A stretch of 64,000 nt of DNA from Gemmatimonadota bacterium (GCA_022823225.1 JAJDXM010000064.1:21539-85538), one strand, 5' to 3'. Positions 1-8,902 are shown, counted from the stretch's first letter. Numbers and translations: made by a program. Notes: generated by a model from the letters alone, not told the origin.

Positions 1-2403
1 GGAAAGCCCATAGAGGCTTGCCTTCTCCCGGTCCACCTGGACGCGCAACTCGGGCCGGGCGTCGTCCATGTCGCTCTTGAGCCCGACGAGCCGCGGATAG
101 ACGGGGGACGCTTCGATCAGTGCGATGGCCTGACCGGCGAGCTCTTCAAGAAGAAGCGGGTCCTCGCCCGCAATCTCGATGTTCACGGGCGCTCCCGTCG
201 GCGGCCCTTCCGTGGCCTGGTCCACACGCACCTCGGCGCCGGCGACATCGGTGCCGACCTGCTCCTGCATGGTAGCGAGCGTCTCGAAGACATCGAACTG
301 CCGTTCCTGGTAGTCGGCCATGCTCAGGGTGATGCGGGCAGACTCGGGACCGGATGGCCCGCCACCCTCCATGGGACCGCCGCCGCCGCTGGCGCCCACG
401 GTCGTGACGATCGTCTCGGCGTCGGAGCTGCCGCCGATCAGCCCCACCTGCGCCTGCAGCGCTCTGGCGTATTCGTTCGTGACCTCCGCGGAGGTGCCCA
501 CGGGCGCCTCGACCGACACGTAGAGAACGGCAGGAGGAATATTCTCGGGGAAATACTCGACCGGGGCCGCGAACGTGAGGTACAGGCCGATGGTCCCGAG
601 GAGGGCCACGATCGAACCGGCCAGCACAATGGCCCGGTTGTTCAGCGCCCACCGCAGCCGCCGCTCGTACCAGGCGACCAGCCGCGGCAGCCCCTTCGCC
701 ATGAAGACGCGGCTGATCCGGTCCAGCAGCGCTCTGTGCAGCAGCCAGACGAGGGCGGCGGTCACAACCAGGAGGCCGGCCGTCAGCGGATTCGCCGCGG
801 CGATCACGACCAGTGCGATCGCGGCCACGACTCCGAGGAGGATTCGACCGTTTCGGTTGAGTTTGCGCGGGCGGCCGCTGTCCGGGTTGAGAAAGATCGA
901 GCAGAGCGTGGGAACGATGACCAGCGCGACGAAGAGCGAACTCGACAGCGTGACGATGAGCGTCAGCGGCAGGTACTTCATGAACTCGCCCGCCATGCCC
1001 GGCCAGAAGAGCAGCGGCGTGAAGGCGGCCAGCGTCGTCGCGGTGGCCGCGATCACGGGGATCGCGACCTCTCCGGTGGCCTTCTTGCACGCCTCCCTGC
1101 GCGTCCAGCCCTCCTCGATGAAGCGGTAGATGTTCTCGACGATGACGATCGCGTTGTCGACGAGCATTCCCAGCGCAAGGATGAGGGAGAAGAGCACAAC
1201 CATGTTCATCGAGACGCCGAGCAGCTGGATCACGATGAAGGAAAGAAACATCGAGGTGGGGATCGAGATGGCCACGAAGATCGAGGTCCTCAGCCCCAGA
1301 ACGAAGAGCAGCACCCCCACGATCAGGATCAGGCCCGAGATGATGTTGTTCTGCAGGCTGTTGACCATCATGCCGATGTCGTCGGACATGTCGGAGGTTA
1401 CGGAGACCACCGTCGACGGAGGGAACTGGGGGCGCATCGCGTCGATTTCGGCCCGCACCGCGGCGGCCGTCGCGATGATGTTTTCGCCCGACCGCTTCAC
1501 CACGTCCAGGGTGACGACCGGCTCGTCGCCAAGGCGCGCATAGGTCTCCCGCTCGGCGAAGCCGAACTCGACGGTGGCGAGGTCGCGGACGTAGATGGGG
1601 CGGCCCGCCGCCGTGGTCACCACCAGGTCCCTGATCACCGTGGGGTCGTCGAACTCGCCGTCCACGCGCACCAGGTAGTTGATCCCGTTGACGTCGATTG
1701 CACCGCCCGGGATGTTCACGTTCTCCTGCCGGATCGCGCTGATCACGTCGTCGAAGGAGACGTTGTAGTACTGGAGGCGGGCCAGGTCGACATCGACCTT
1801 GACCTGGCGTTCAAGGCCGCCCCGCAACCCGACCCGCAGGATGGCCGGAATCGATTCGATCCGCTCCTGCAGCTCCTCGCCCAGCTCCTTCAGCCGGACG
1901 AGGCCGTAGCCCCCCGACAGGTTCACCTGCATGACCGGGACCTCGCTCATGTCGAACTCCATGATGAACGGGTCCTCGGCGTCGGACGGGAGTTCGGGGC
2001 GCGCCAGGTCGACCTTCTCGCGCACCTGCTGGAGCGCCTCGTTCAGGTCGGTCGCGGTCTCGAATTCCACCACCACGGAGGAATAGCCCTCGACCGAGGT
2101 CGACGTGAGCTCCCTCACATCCGAAATGCTGTTCAGCTCCTCCTCGATCTTGCGGGTAACCAGGCTCTCGACATCGGACGGCGACACCCCGGGATAGATG
2201 GTGTTCACCGCGACGATCGGCATTTCGAACTCCGGAAACGACTCCTTCGGGATCGACCGGTAGGCGAGCAGGCCGGCGATCGTGACGAAGAGAAACAGGA
2301 CCAGCACGGAGGTCGAATGCTCGACCGCCATCGACGTCAGCCGGAACTCCTTGAAGGTCCGGCGCGCGCCGCGGACCGGGCCCCCGTCGGTGCCTTCGCT
2401 CAT
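1..2403 (-). CDS. RND efflux permease, C-terminus cut by window edge
   Basis: Inner-membrane proton-driven permease of a tripartite efflux pump (AcrB/HAE1-like). The frame is open from ATG at 2403 to base 1, giving 801 residues with no stop, so roughly the last fifth of a usual 1,000-1,050 residue protein lies outside the window. The first membrane helix is at about residues 25-45. The fourth-helix signature GMLVDNAIVIVEN is at about residue 410, with Asp-Asn where AcrB has Asp-Asp. A Gly/Pro-rich loop (GASGGGGPMEGGGPSG) follows in the second porter domain. The start codon overlaps the adaptor stop as ATGA, so the two are translationally coupled. Substrate cannot be told from sequence. The family call is secure. 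Confidence 0.93.
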   Translation of the reverse strand, partial: MSEGTDGGPVRGARRTFKEFRLTSMAVEHSTSVLVLFLFVTIAGLLAYRSIPKESFPEFEMPIVAVNTIYPGVSPSDVESLVTRKIEEELNSISDVRELTSTSVEGYSSVVVEFETATDLNEALQQVREKVDLARPELPSDAEDPFIMEFDMSEVPVMQVNLSGGYGLVRLKELGEELQERIESIPAILRVGLRGGLERQVKVDVDLARLQYYNVSFDDVISAIRQENVNIPGGAIDVNGINYLVRVDGEFDDPTVIRDLVVTTAAGRPIYVRDLATVEFGFAERETYARLGDEPVVTLDVVKRSGENIIATAAAVRAEIDAMRPQFPPSTVVSVTSDMSDDIGMMVNSLQNNIISGLILIVGVLLFVLGLRTSIFVAISIPTSMFLSFIVIQLLGVSMNMVVLFSLILALGMLVDNAIVIVENIYRFIEEGWTRREACKKATGEVAIPVIAATATTLAAFTPLLFWPGMAGEFMKYLPLTLIVTLSSSLFVALVIVPTLCSIFLNPDSGRPRKLNRNGRILLGVVAAIALVVIAAANPLTAGLLVVTAALVWLLHRALLDRISRVFMAKGLPRLVAWYERRLRWALNNRAIVLAGSIVALLGTIGLYLTFAAPVEYFPENIPPAVLYVSVEAPVGTSAEVTNEYARALQAQVGLIGGSSDAETIVTTVGASGGGGPMEGGGPSGPESARITLSMADYQERQFDVFETLATMQEQVGTDVAGAEVRVDQATEGPPTGAPVNIEIAGEDPLLLEELAGQAIALIEASPVYPRLVGLKSDMDDARPELRVQVDREKASLYGLS

Positions 2404-3506
2404 TCTTCCCCACCTCCCTGCGTCATCCGTCCGTCCACGACCCGCACCCGGTCGCCGTCGGTCAACCCCTGCTGCCCGACGACCACGAGAAGGGTTCCCT
2501 CATCCAATCCGGAAGCGACCACCACCTCGTTGCCCTGGCTCATGGACACCTCCACGCTGCGGGCAACGGCGCGCGCGTCGGCCGCGTTGCCTTCAACCAC
2601 GAACACCACGTTCCCGTCTTCCATCGAAACGAGGGCCTGTTGCGGCACTACGATGGCCTCGCCGACCTCCTGGAGTACGAGCTCGATATCGGCAATCATC
2701 TCCGGCTTGATCCGCCCGCCCGGGTTGGTGAGCACCAGCTCCACGGCGAAGGTGCGGCTTTCCGGATCGACGGTCGCGCCGGCGTAGGCGATCGAACTTT
2801 CGAACTGCTCGCCGGGCATCACGCTGAAGGAAACGCTGGCCCGAGCGCCGGCCGCCACCTTCAGGGCATGGCGCTCCGGCACCCCGGCCAGGATCTTGAT
2901 CGTGTCGGTCTGCACGATCCTCGCGACCGGCGTCCCGGGAGACACCATGGTGCCCACTTCGACCAGCCGCTCATCGAGGTGCCCGCCAATCGGCGCTCGC
3001 ACCGTCGTGCGCGCCAGCCGCTCCTGCAGCGCCTCGAGGCTGCCTCGTGCCTGCTCGGCGGCGTATTTCGCCTCCAGGTAGGAGAGTTCCGAACCGATCC
3101 CGTCCTCCTCGTACAGCTTCCTCCGGCGCTGCCACACTTCGTCGGCGAGCGCGGCCTGGGCCATCGCCGTGACCACCTGAGCCCGGAGGATCGCGTCGTC
3201 CAGTTCCAGGATCGGCTCCCCGGCACGGATCGCCTGCCCCTTGTCGCGGACCAGGCGGCGTACCACCCCGCCCTCCTCGGCGGACACCACAACGTCTCTC
3301 ATGGCCCTGGCGACCCCCGTCAGGCGGGCCACCTGGGCGAAGGGCCGCACTCTTACGGTGTCGACCTCCACGTTGACGATCCGCTCGAAGACCTCGGCCG
3401 GCTCTTCCGCCTGGCCCTGGTCCCCGGCGTCGCACGCCGACAGCGCGCTGGCGGCCGCGGCCATGCCGGCAAGCATCCATCCATTCGACATCCGGTACTT
3501 CCTCAT
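2400..3506 (-). CDS. RND efflux periplasmic adaptor (MFP) lipoprotein
   Basis: Membrane-fusion subunit linking the inner-membrane permease to a TolC-type channel. 368 residues. The N-terminus is a lipoprotein signal with lipobox LSAC and acylated Cys25. A biotinyl-lipoyl-like half motif (about residues 75-105) comes first, then an alpha-hairpin rich in Ala/Glu/Arg (about 110-165), the second lipoyl half with APIGGHLDERLVEVGTMV, a beta-barrel and a membrane-proximal domain. Both its start (ATGA with the TolC gene) and its stop (ATGA with the permease gene) overlap neighbours by four bases, so the order TolC-adaptor-permease is a single coupled operon. No regulator gene is adjacent. Confidence 0.93.
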   Translation of the reverse strand: MRKYRMSNGWMLAGMAAAASALSACDAGDQGQAEEPAEVFERIVNVEVDTVRVRPFAQVARLTGVARAMRDVVVSAEEGGVVRRLVRDKGQAIRAGEPILELDDAILRAQVVTAMAQAALADEVWQRRRKLYEEDGIGSELSYLEAKYAAEQARGSLEALQERLARTTVRAPIGGHLDERLVEVGTMVSPGTPVARIVQTDTIKILAGVPERHALKVAAGARASVSFSVMPGEQFESSIAYAGATVDPESRTFAVELVLTNPGGRIKPEMIADIELVLQEVGEAIVVPQQALVSMEDGNVVFVVEGNAADARAVARSVEVSMSQGNEVVVASGLDEGTLLVVVGQQGLTDGDRVRVVDGRMTQGGGEE

Positions 3507-5056
3507 CCTTTCCCGTTCCCCGCTGAAGGATCGCGTCCGACGGGGACATCCACCAGTGGCACCATTCCGGCAGCTTCATCCAGACGGGCCCGCGTAGCAA
3601 GATAGTCATACACCGCCTGGGCGTAGTTGAACTCGCTCTGCCGCAGCGCCACCTCGGCGTCCGTAAGCTCCAGCTGGCTGGCCAGACCCTCCCGGTAGCG
3701 GGCGCTGGCAATCTCGTAGCCCCGCCGGGCCTGTGAGACCGCAAGACCCTGTGCCGCGGTTCGGGAACGGGCCGCGCGCGCGTCGTCGACCAGGTTGCTC
3801 AACTGCACGGCCGCCTGATCGGTCGCGGCGCGGGTCTGGATCTCGGCCTGCCGCAGCGCGGCCTGCCGCTGCGCGATCAGGGAGTTTTCGCGAAACCCCG
3901 AGAAGAGGGGCATGCTGACCCGGAACCCGAGCTGCTTGGAGGTGCCGCGCTGGTTGCTGGTGCCGAAGAAGACCGGCGGGCCGTTCTGCTGGGCGGCCAG
4001 GCCGTAGGTCCCGAAGACGCTGGCAGTAGGCAGGTAGCCGGTCTGCTCGATTCGGAGTTCCGCCTTCCGCAGGGACTCGGTGGATCGCAACTGCCGCAGA
4101 TCCGAGCGTTCGGCGGTGCCGCGCCGGATGAGGTCCGAGACATCGAAGTGCTCGTCGACGACAATCCCGTTGAAGGCCAGGATATCCCGGTTCGCGGCGG
4201 AATTGCCCTCGAAATCGTCCAGGTCGATCAGGGCGAGTTCACCAGCCACCTCGATCTCCTGCCCGGGATCCAGGTCCAGCTCGGCGGCTATCGTGCGCTG
4301 CGCCGCCCGGCGGCGATTCTCCGCGCGTCTCAGGTTGGGCTCCAGGTTGGCCACCTCGACCTCGAGGCGCAGCACGTCGTAGGCTTCCGCCACCCCCGCC
4401 TCCTGCATGGCTCTGGTCTCGTCGAGGGACTGCCGCACCCGTTTCAGGGAATTCTCGGTGAGGCGCACCTCCTCCTGCGCGAGCAGCAGGTCGTAGAAGG
4501 CGATCCGCACGCGTGTAACGACCTCCTGCGACCGGCCGCGAAGAATCTCCCGCTGCAATCCGCGGAACCGCGACGCGGCGCCCAGGCCGACAAATACCCG
4601 GGGGTCGAGCACGGTCTGCTCGAGGTTGACGGAGAGATTCCAGATGTTGTCCGCTCCGAACTGCACGGGAATGAAATCGCCCTCGGCGGCGGAGGGATCG
4701 AAGATCTGCGCCGGAAGAAAGCTCACCTGCGGCGCAACGTTGCGCGTGTAGCTGCTCGAGAAGTCGACGTTGGGGTACACGTCGCTCCAGGCCTCCGAGA
4801 CCCGCCCGTTGGCCACCGCGAGCTCGTACTCCGCGCCGATCACGTCCCGGTTCCGCTCGAGTGCGGCCCTGGCGACCGTGCTCAGGCGTGCCGGACCCCC
4901 GCCCAGGCCCGCGTCGGAAAGGGGGCGCTGGGCCAGGGCTTCCTCGGCGGACAACCAGCTGCAGACAAGCAGGGCGGCGGCGGGACCGACCGCCCCGGCC
5001 ATCACCCGCGCGATACTGGAGCGCAAATCGCCTTTTTCGTTTCGTGATGTATGCAT
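3503..5056 (-). CDS. TolC family outer-membrane efflux protein
   Basis: Outer-membrane channel of the pump encoded just downstream. The start chosen is ATG at 5056, because GGAGG lies four bases upstream and a signal peptide follows directly, ending near residue 43 (EEALAQ). The frame is open further upstream (to 5149), but that stretch has no ribosome site. About 517 residues with two tandem OEP repeats: long helical segments with heptad Ala/Leu/Arg spacing around residues 175-270 and 385-470, the usual architecture. It is the first gene of the operon; its stop overlaps the adaptor start as ATGA. The gene diverges from the cold-shock gene across 260 bp. Confidence 0.92.
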   Translation of the reverse strand: MHTSRNEKGDLRSSIARVMAGAVGPAAALLVCSWLSAEEALAQRPLSDAGLGGGPARLSTVARAALERNRDVIGAEYELAVANGRVSEAWSDVYPNVDFSSSYTRNVAPQVSFLPAQIFDPSAAEGDFIPVQFGADNIWNLSVNLEQTVLDPRVFVGLGAASRFRGLQREILRGRSQEVVTRVRIAFYDLLLAQEEVRLTENSLKRVRQSLDETRAMQEAGVAEAYDVLRLEVEVANLEPNLRRAENRRRAAQRTIAAELDLDPGQEIEVAGELALIDLDDFEGNSAANRDILAFNGIVVDEHFDVSDLIRRGTAERSDLRQLRSTESLRKAELRIEQTGYLPTASVFGTYGLAAQQNGPPVFFGTSNQRGTSKQLGFRVSMPLFSGFRENSLIAQRQAALRQAEIQTRAATDQAAVQLSNLVDDARAARSRTAAQGLAVSQARRGYEIASARYREGLASQLELTDAEVALRQSEFNYAQAVYDYLATRARLDEAAGMVPLVDVPVGRDPSAGNGKG

Positions 5057-5221
5057 TCCACCTCCACTGAGTAGCCCCTGGCAGTCGCGAGACGAGGACC
5101 AGCCGAAGGAAGCCGGTCTCTTCGCACCAGGAGTCAAGACACTCGGCATCCGTTCTCCGTTGGCCCCGCCGGCACGGTCGCACCGGACCGAGCCCGCCGT
5201 AACCCGCGTTCGAGTCCGCTA

Positions 5222-5250
5222 TTGACGGATTCCGCACAAAGGGGTAGCCT
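5222..5250 (+). promoter_or_regulatory. Candidate promoter of the cold-shock gene
   Basis: TTGACG at 5222-5227 and TAGCCT at 5245-5250 are separated by exactly 17 bases. The -35 matches consensus at five of six positions, the -10 only at three. It lies in the 260-bp divergent gap between the TolC and cold-shock genes and would give a leader of about 60 bases that contains a short hairpin (CGGCA/TGCCG). This is a pattern match only. Confidence 0.4.
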
Positions 5251-5316
5251 GTTCAGCGTAGAACGGCACAAGGGTTGCCGCACAGGAACCAACAGACGAA
5301 TTGAAGGAGCACGAGG

Positions 5317-5535
5317 ATGCGGACCACGGGAACCGTGAAGTGGTTCAACGACGCGAAGGGATTCGGATTCATCAGCCCGGAGGCCGGAGAAAGGGACTGC
5401 TTTGTCCACTACTCCGCCATCGAGGGCGAGGGGTTCCGGAGCCTCTCGGAAGGCGACCAGGTCGAGTTCGACATGGTCAACGGTCCGAAGGGACCAGCTG
5501 CGGAAAACGTGATCCGCGTTGAAGGGATGGCCTGA
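5317..5535 (+). CDS. CspA-family cold-shock protein
   Basis: 72-residue single OB-fold nucleic-acid chaperone that binds single-stranded RNA or DNA. The RNP1 motif (KGFGFIS, residues 14-20) and RNP2 (CFVHYS, about 29-34) are both intact, with the expected aromatic residues (Trp10, Phe11, Phe16, Phe18, Phe30). GAAGGAG lies eight bases upstream of the ATG. The gene stands alone, with a candidate promoter about 70 bases upstream and a strong hairpin terminator 36 bases downstream. Whether it is cold-induced cannot be told from sequence. Confidence 0.96.
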   Translation: MRTTGTVKWFNDAKGFGFISPEAGERDCFVHYSAIEGEGFRSLSEGDQVEFDMVNGPKGPAAENVIRVEGMA

Positions 5536-5570
5536 CTCCCAACCTTCGAGATTCACACAGTTCACGGACG

Positions 5571-5607
5571 CGAGGCCGGCGGGACGACCCGCCGGCCTCG
5601 TTCATTT
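5571..5607 (+). terminator. Rho-independent-type terminator after the cold-shock gene
   Basis: A perfect 13-bp inverted repeat (5571-5583 with 5588-5600, stem CGAGGCCGGCGGG, loop ACGA) is followed by TTCATTT. It ends the cold-shock transcript and overlaps the 3' end of the convergent gene. The T tract is short, but the stem is very stable. Confidence 0.8.
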
Positions 5608-6147
5608 GGCGGCTGCGCGTGCGCTGCGCGGGTTGCCGGCTCGTGCGGACGGGGGCGCGAACAGCGCGGCGTGCCACCGCTCGGCCGCCGGTCCCTCCCA
5701 GCGGCCCCCGCGCAGCTGCTGCAGAGCCGTGAGCGAATTGTCGAAAACGACCGACTCGGGGGTCACTTCGCCCCTCCCGGCCAACGCCCGGAATTCGGGG
5801 CGCGTCGCCCGGCGTATCCGTCCCGCCACATCCCGGTACCACACCGCCTCGTTGCCGAGAAACCGCGCGTGGAGCCGCGCCTCCATCTCCCGGAACACGT
5901 TCGTGAGCGCGTCGATCGAGCACCCGGACGGCAACTCGGTCTCCGTGTCCGCGCAGATGATCAGGAAGCGGTCGTAGCGCCACGCCCGGGTCGCCCGCAG
6001 GGGCAGCCCGTGCGCCTTCCACGAGTCGAGGAAGTCGTCGACGGAGGCCAGCAGCAACTCGGTCTCGCCGTCCTTCAACCCGCGCTCGGCCCCGAAGATC
6101 CAGATCCGGGCACCGTCCGGATAGCCCTCGAACTCGGGCAGCTTCAC
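5602..6147 (-). CDS. Conserved small protein, family often mislabelled 'ABC transporter ATPase'
   Basis: 181 residues starting at GTG 6147, which overlaps the stop of the upstream permease gene as GTGA; the in-frame extension upstream of it is the permease gene read in another frame. I recognise the pattern of a Bacteroidota-type conserved protein (W-I-[FY]-G-A near residue 17, FLDSW, GCSIDA, VFDN, SWH/RWH at the end) that databases often call ABC transporter ATPase. No Walker A, Walker B or signature motif is present, so that label is not supported here. No signal peptide or membrane segment. Function unknown; coupling suggests co-expression with the AI-2E permease. The C-terminal tail is Ala/Arg-rich. 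Confidence 0.75.
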   Translation of the reverse strand: MKLPEFEGYPDGARIWIFGAERGLKDGETELLLASVDDFLDSWKAHGLPLRATRAWRYDRFLIICADTETELPSGCSIDALTNVFREMEARLHARFLGNEAVWYRDVAGRIRRATRPEFRALAGRGEVTPESVVFDNSLTALQQLRGGRWEGPAAERWHAALFAPPSARAGNPRSARAAAK

Positions 6148-7274
6148 GCCGGACTCCCTTCCTCGGGGGGGGAATCCGGCTCCCCCGGGGCCGGCTCCGG
6201 CGGCGGCGTCTTGCCGAGAAGCACAGCCATCCATCGGAGGTCAGGGGTGTTCTCCAGCATGATCTTGACCACCATGGTGAGAGGGACGGACAGCAGCGCG
6301 CCGAGCGGCCCCCAGAGCCACCCCCAGAAGAACAGGGACACCACCACGATCAGGGTCGAAAGCCCCAGATGCCTGCCCAGCAGCGTGGGTTCGAGCCAGT
6401 TCCCGAAGAAGACGTTCACCGTCAGATAGCCCAGGCCCACGATTGCAGCGTGCTGAAAGTCCATCCCCGCGAACTCCAGGGTGACCGGGTCGATGTCGAT
6501 CCCGGCCAGAATCAGCGCCGGGACGGAGGCGATGATCGATCCGATCGTCGGAATGTAGTTGAGCAGGAAGGCAAAGAGCCCTAGCAGGATCGGAAGGTCG
6601 AGCCCCATGAACCACGCCCACAACCCCAGCAGAACGCCCGTCGCGATGCTGATCAGCGTCTTGATGACGAGGTAGCCCTGCACCTCCGCGATGATCTTGC
6701 GGAAACGCTCGTCCAGCGGCACCCCGCCACCGGCGATCAGCTGAAGCTTCCGTGGGAGGACCGCGGCCTCGCCCAGCGCAAACACGAGAATCAGGACCAC
6801 CAGGAAGGTGCTGGTGAGGAACGACAGCGCCCAGGTGGTCAGATCCGTCACCCATCCAGTGAGAAACTCCGCGTTCACCTCTCCCTCGATGAACGCGCGG
6901 AGCTCCCCTTCGTCCAGCAGCGGCACCCAGTCCTCGATCTGCGCCGTCCAGGGGCCGAGCTGGGGGAGGGCGGCCTCGATCAGCGTAACAAGCCGGTCCC
7001 GCAGTTCGGGCGTCTGCTGGCTGCCCACCAGGATCAGCAGGCCGAACCCGCCCGCGACGGCCAGCACGGTGATCACGACCGAAATCGCGAGCGGGACCCG
7101 GCGGCTCGACAGCCAGAGCACGATCGGCAGACAGATGACGGCCAGGAAGGTCGCCGTCGCGACCGGAAGCAGCACCGGCTGGGTGAAGCGCAGTCCGTGG
7201 ATGAGAATGAATCCGACCGCAACAGTGAAGAGAATCCGGAGTCCCGGGTTTCGGTCGAACTGGTCGTAGATCAT
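6144..7274 (-). CDS. AI-2E family transporter (PerM/YdiK/TqsA type)
   Basis: 376-residue polytopic inner-membrane protein. Two helices lie near the N-terminus (about residues 14-70), a third near 70-95, then a periplasmic segment, and a C-terminal bundle with the family pattern GLFAFLLNYIPTIGS followed by PA and a final helix containing WGPLGALLSVPLT. Members export autoinducer-2 or act as ion antiporters; which applies here is not evident. The only Met near the conserved start is ATG 7274, with no clear ribosome site, and the frame stays open upstream, so the start is provisional. The C-terminus is Pro/Glu-rich. Its TGA overlaps the next gene's GTG. Confidence 0.88.
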   Translation of the reverse strand: MIYDQFDRNPGLRILFTVAVGFILIHGLRFTQPVLLPVATATFLAVICLPIVLWLSSRRVPLAISVVITVLAVAGGFGLLILVGSQQTPELRDRLVTLIEAALPQLGPWTAQIEDWVPLLDEGELRAFIEGEVNAEFLTGWVTDLTTWALSFLTSTFLVVLILVFALGEAAVLPRKLQLIAGGGVPLDERFRKIIAEVQGYLVIKTLISIATGVLLGLWAWFMGLDLPILLGLFAFLLNYIPTIGSIIASVPALILAGIDIDPVTLEFAGMDFQHAAIVGLGYLTVNVFFGNWLEPTLLGRHLGLSTLIVVVSLFFWGWLWGPLGALLSVPLTMVVKIMLENTPDLRWMAVLLGKTPPPEPAPGEPDSPPEEGSPA

Positions 7275-7423
7275 GTTGGATTCTATGGACAGGCGCACAT
7301 CCCGAAAAGCCCCGGACCCAAAGGCCGGCGACCCGGAGACCCGAGGGCGGGCCGCAGGCCGACACCGGTCGGCCACGTGCGCCCGGCAACCGGTCGCCCG
7401 AGCAGCTGCTGGCCGAGTGCCGG

Positions 7424-7723
7424 GTGGACACGTTTCGCGCCGGGGGTCCCGGAGGGCAGCACCAGAACAAGGTGGAATCCGGGGTTCGGCTGATCCACCT
7501 CCCCACCGGGGTCGTGGCGACCTCCCGCAAGCACCGGTCCCAGGTGCGCAACCGTGCGGAGGCTCTGCGAAGGCTGGCGGCCGAACTCGAAGCGATGCAG
7601 CGCCGTGCGAAGCCACGGATCCCCACTTCGGTGCCGGAACGGGAAAAGCGGCGCCGGCTCGAGGAAAAGAAGCGCCGGTCACGGCTGAAGAAGCTGCGCG
7701 GAAAGCCGGATACCGACCCCTAG
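7424..7723 (+). CDS. Peptide chain release factor-like protein with GGQ motif
   Basis: Small protein related to domain 3 of class I release factors and to ArfB/RF-H rescue factors. The catalytic motif GGPGGQ is at residues 7-12, followed by the conserved N-K-V-E-S segment and a basic Lys/Arg-rich C-terminal tail (about 70-95) of the kind that enters the ribosomal mRNA channel. The only conventional start is GTG 7424, which leaves just six residues before the GG pair. The translation upstream in the same frame (EQLLAECR) looks like the conserved N-terminus of relatives but holds no ATG, GTG or TTG. The stop is the TAG of a CTAG that bounds the IS630 remnant, so the C-terminus may have been altered. 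Confidence 0.75.
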   Translation: MDTFRAGGPGGQHQNKVESGVRLIHLPTGVVATSRKHRSQVRNRAEALRRLAAELEAMQRRAKPRIPTSVPEREKRRRLEEKKRRSRLKKLRGKPDTDP

Positions 7724-8100
7724 TGTCGTGTCCCGGAGATAGATGTACATGGTCTCTGGATCTTCTGAAGGATGGAGTCGGCGGTGGCAGTCCACATGAA
7801 GGGCTGCGTGCCCGAGTCGTTGTAGTGGTCGGTGAAGCGGAGGATCTTCTCCTTGAGTTGGCTGACGGAGGAGAAGGAGCGCCTTGCACTGGGCGAGGAC
7901 CTGGCCGGTGGCGACGTCCAGGGCGAGCGTCCTTTGCAGCACTACCATGAGTTCGTCGTCTTCGATGGAGCGCGGCCTTCCCGGCTTGCGTTCGTCGTAC
8001 AGGCCCGTCAGGCCCTGGGTTCGGAAGCGCTCACGCCACTTGCCGACGGTCTGGCGGCTGCGCGAGCGGACCAGCGTCCGGAGTACCTCGCGGGCACCCT
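7720..8100 (-). pseudogene. IS630 family transposase remnant, internally deleted
   Basis: Three pieces of one transposase are collinear on the minus strand. 8100 to about 7945 reads the DNA-binding part (TVGKWRERF, GLTGLYDERKPGRPR). It is followed directly by ALDVATGQVLAQC, the first strand of the DDE domain. After a frame change, about 7865-7720 reads the C-terminal end (LKEKILRFTDHYN, then PFMWTATADSILQKI) to a TAG stop. The central catalytic part is missing, so it cannot transpose. CTAG tetranucleotides occur exactly at both borders (7720-7723 and 8099-8102); IS630 elements are known to insert at TA within CTAG. Both neighbouring genes end at these CTAGs. Confidence 0.85.
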
Positions 8101-8902
8101 AGCAGATGATCGGGAGCAGCGGGAGGCCCCGCGCCGCGGTGCCCTCGACGTAGCTGTTGGTGTAGACCCGTATCTGTGCGCACCCCCGAATCACCTCGAC
8201 CCGGTACATCTCCATCGTCGGGAGCGTGGCGAGCTCGCGCACGCCGCCCATGGCCGGCGCGTCGTCGATGAAGATGCGGGGACGCTGCGGCGTGGTTCCG
8301 CGCGTGCGGATGCAGTCGCGCCGCCGGGTGAAGGGCCCGGTCGGCGAGCCCCCCGTGAAGCAGGGAACGAACTCGAAGCCCGGCTGGCTGTCGAGGTACC
8401 GTGCGACGTTCAGGGTGGGCGACAGCTTGAGCATGATCTCGTCGAAGACGTTGGCCGTGAAGGGCAATCCGCGCAGTCGCGATTCCAGTCTGTCCACATA
8501 CACCTCGATGCCCTCGAGCACGACGGGCTTGGGGATAACGGCCACCTCCACGAACTGTCCCGCCTGGATGTCCAGGACCTGGACCAGATCGGCGTATCCG
8601 ATCCTCGCGACCAGGACCCGGCTGCGCCCCGGCGGCACGTTCTCGATGCTGAATCGGCCCCGGGCGTCGGTGACTCCGGCAATCGACGATCCGTTCGCCC
8701 GGACGGTGCCGGTCAGCCTCACGATCGCGCCTTCCACGGGTTCGCCCAGAAAGGTGTCGAAGACCTGCCCGGCAAACGTGACCGGCGCCCCGCCCGCCTG
8801 CGCCCGGGCCGAGTCCACCCCGCCGGCCAGCGCGGCAGCGGCACAAAACGCGAGGCCGGCGAGCGCGCGACCCAATCCGCGGCGGCGTTCGCGGAACGAC
8901 AT
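8099..8902 (-). CDS. Secreted carboxypeptidase-regulatory-like / TonB plug-like protein
   Basis: 267 residues. Signal peptide to about residue 35 (VDSARAQ). A carboxypeptidase regulatory-like beta-sandwich follows (about 40-115; GQVFDTFLGEPVEGA and GRFSIENVPPG), then a segment resembling an isolated TonB-receptor plug (IFIDDAPAMGGVREL, MEMYRVEVIRGCAQIRVYT) with no barrel after it. Cys residues at the plug end may form a disulfide. Such stand-alone plug proteins sit in the outer membrane or periplasm, role unknown. The ATG at 8902 is eight bases downstream of the peroxiredoxin stop. The TAG stop lies in the CTAG that borders the IS630 remnant, so a truncated longer receptor cannot be excluded. 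Confidence 0.7.
   Translation of the reverse strand: MSFRERRRGLGRALAGLAFCAAAALAGGVDSARAQAGGAPVTFAGQVFDTFLGEPVEGAIVRLTGTVRANGSSIAGVTDARGRFSIENVPPGRSRVLVARIGYADLVQVLDIQAGQFVEVAVIPKPVVLEGIEVYVDRLESRLRGLPFTANVFDEIMLKLSPTLNVARYLDSQPGFEFVPCFTGGSPTGPFTRRRDCIRTRGTTPQRPRIFIDDAPAMGGVRELATLPTMEMYRVEVIRGCAQIRVYTNSYVEGTAARGLPLLPIIC

Noticed and set aside
736..2787. 683-codon plus-strand frame across the first RND permease
   Set aside because: Low-complexity Asp/His/Arg sequence antisense to a recognised permease.
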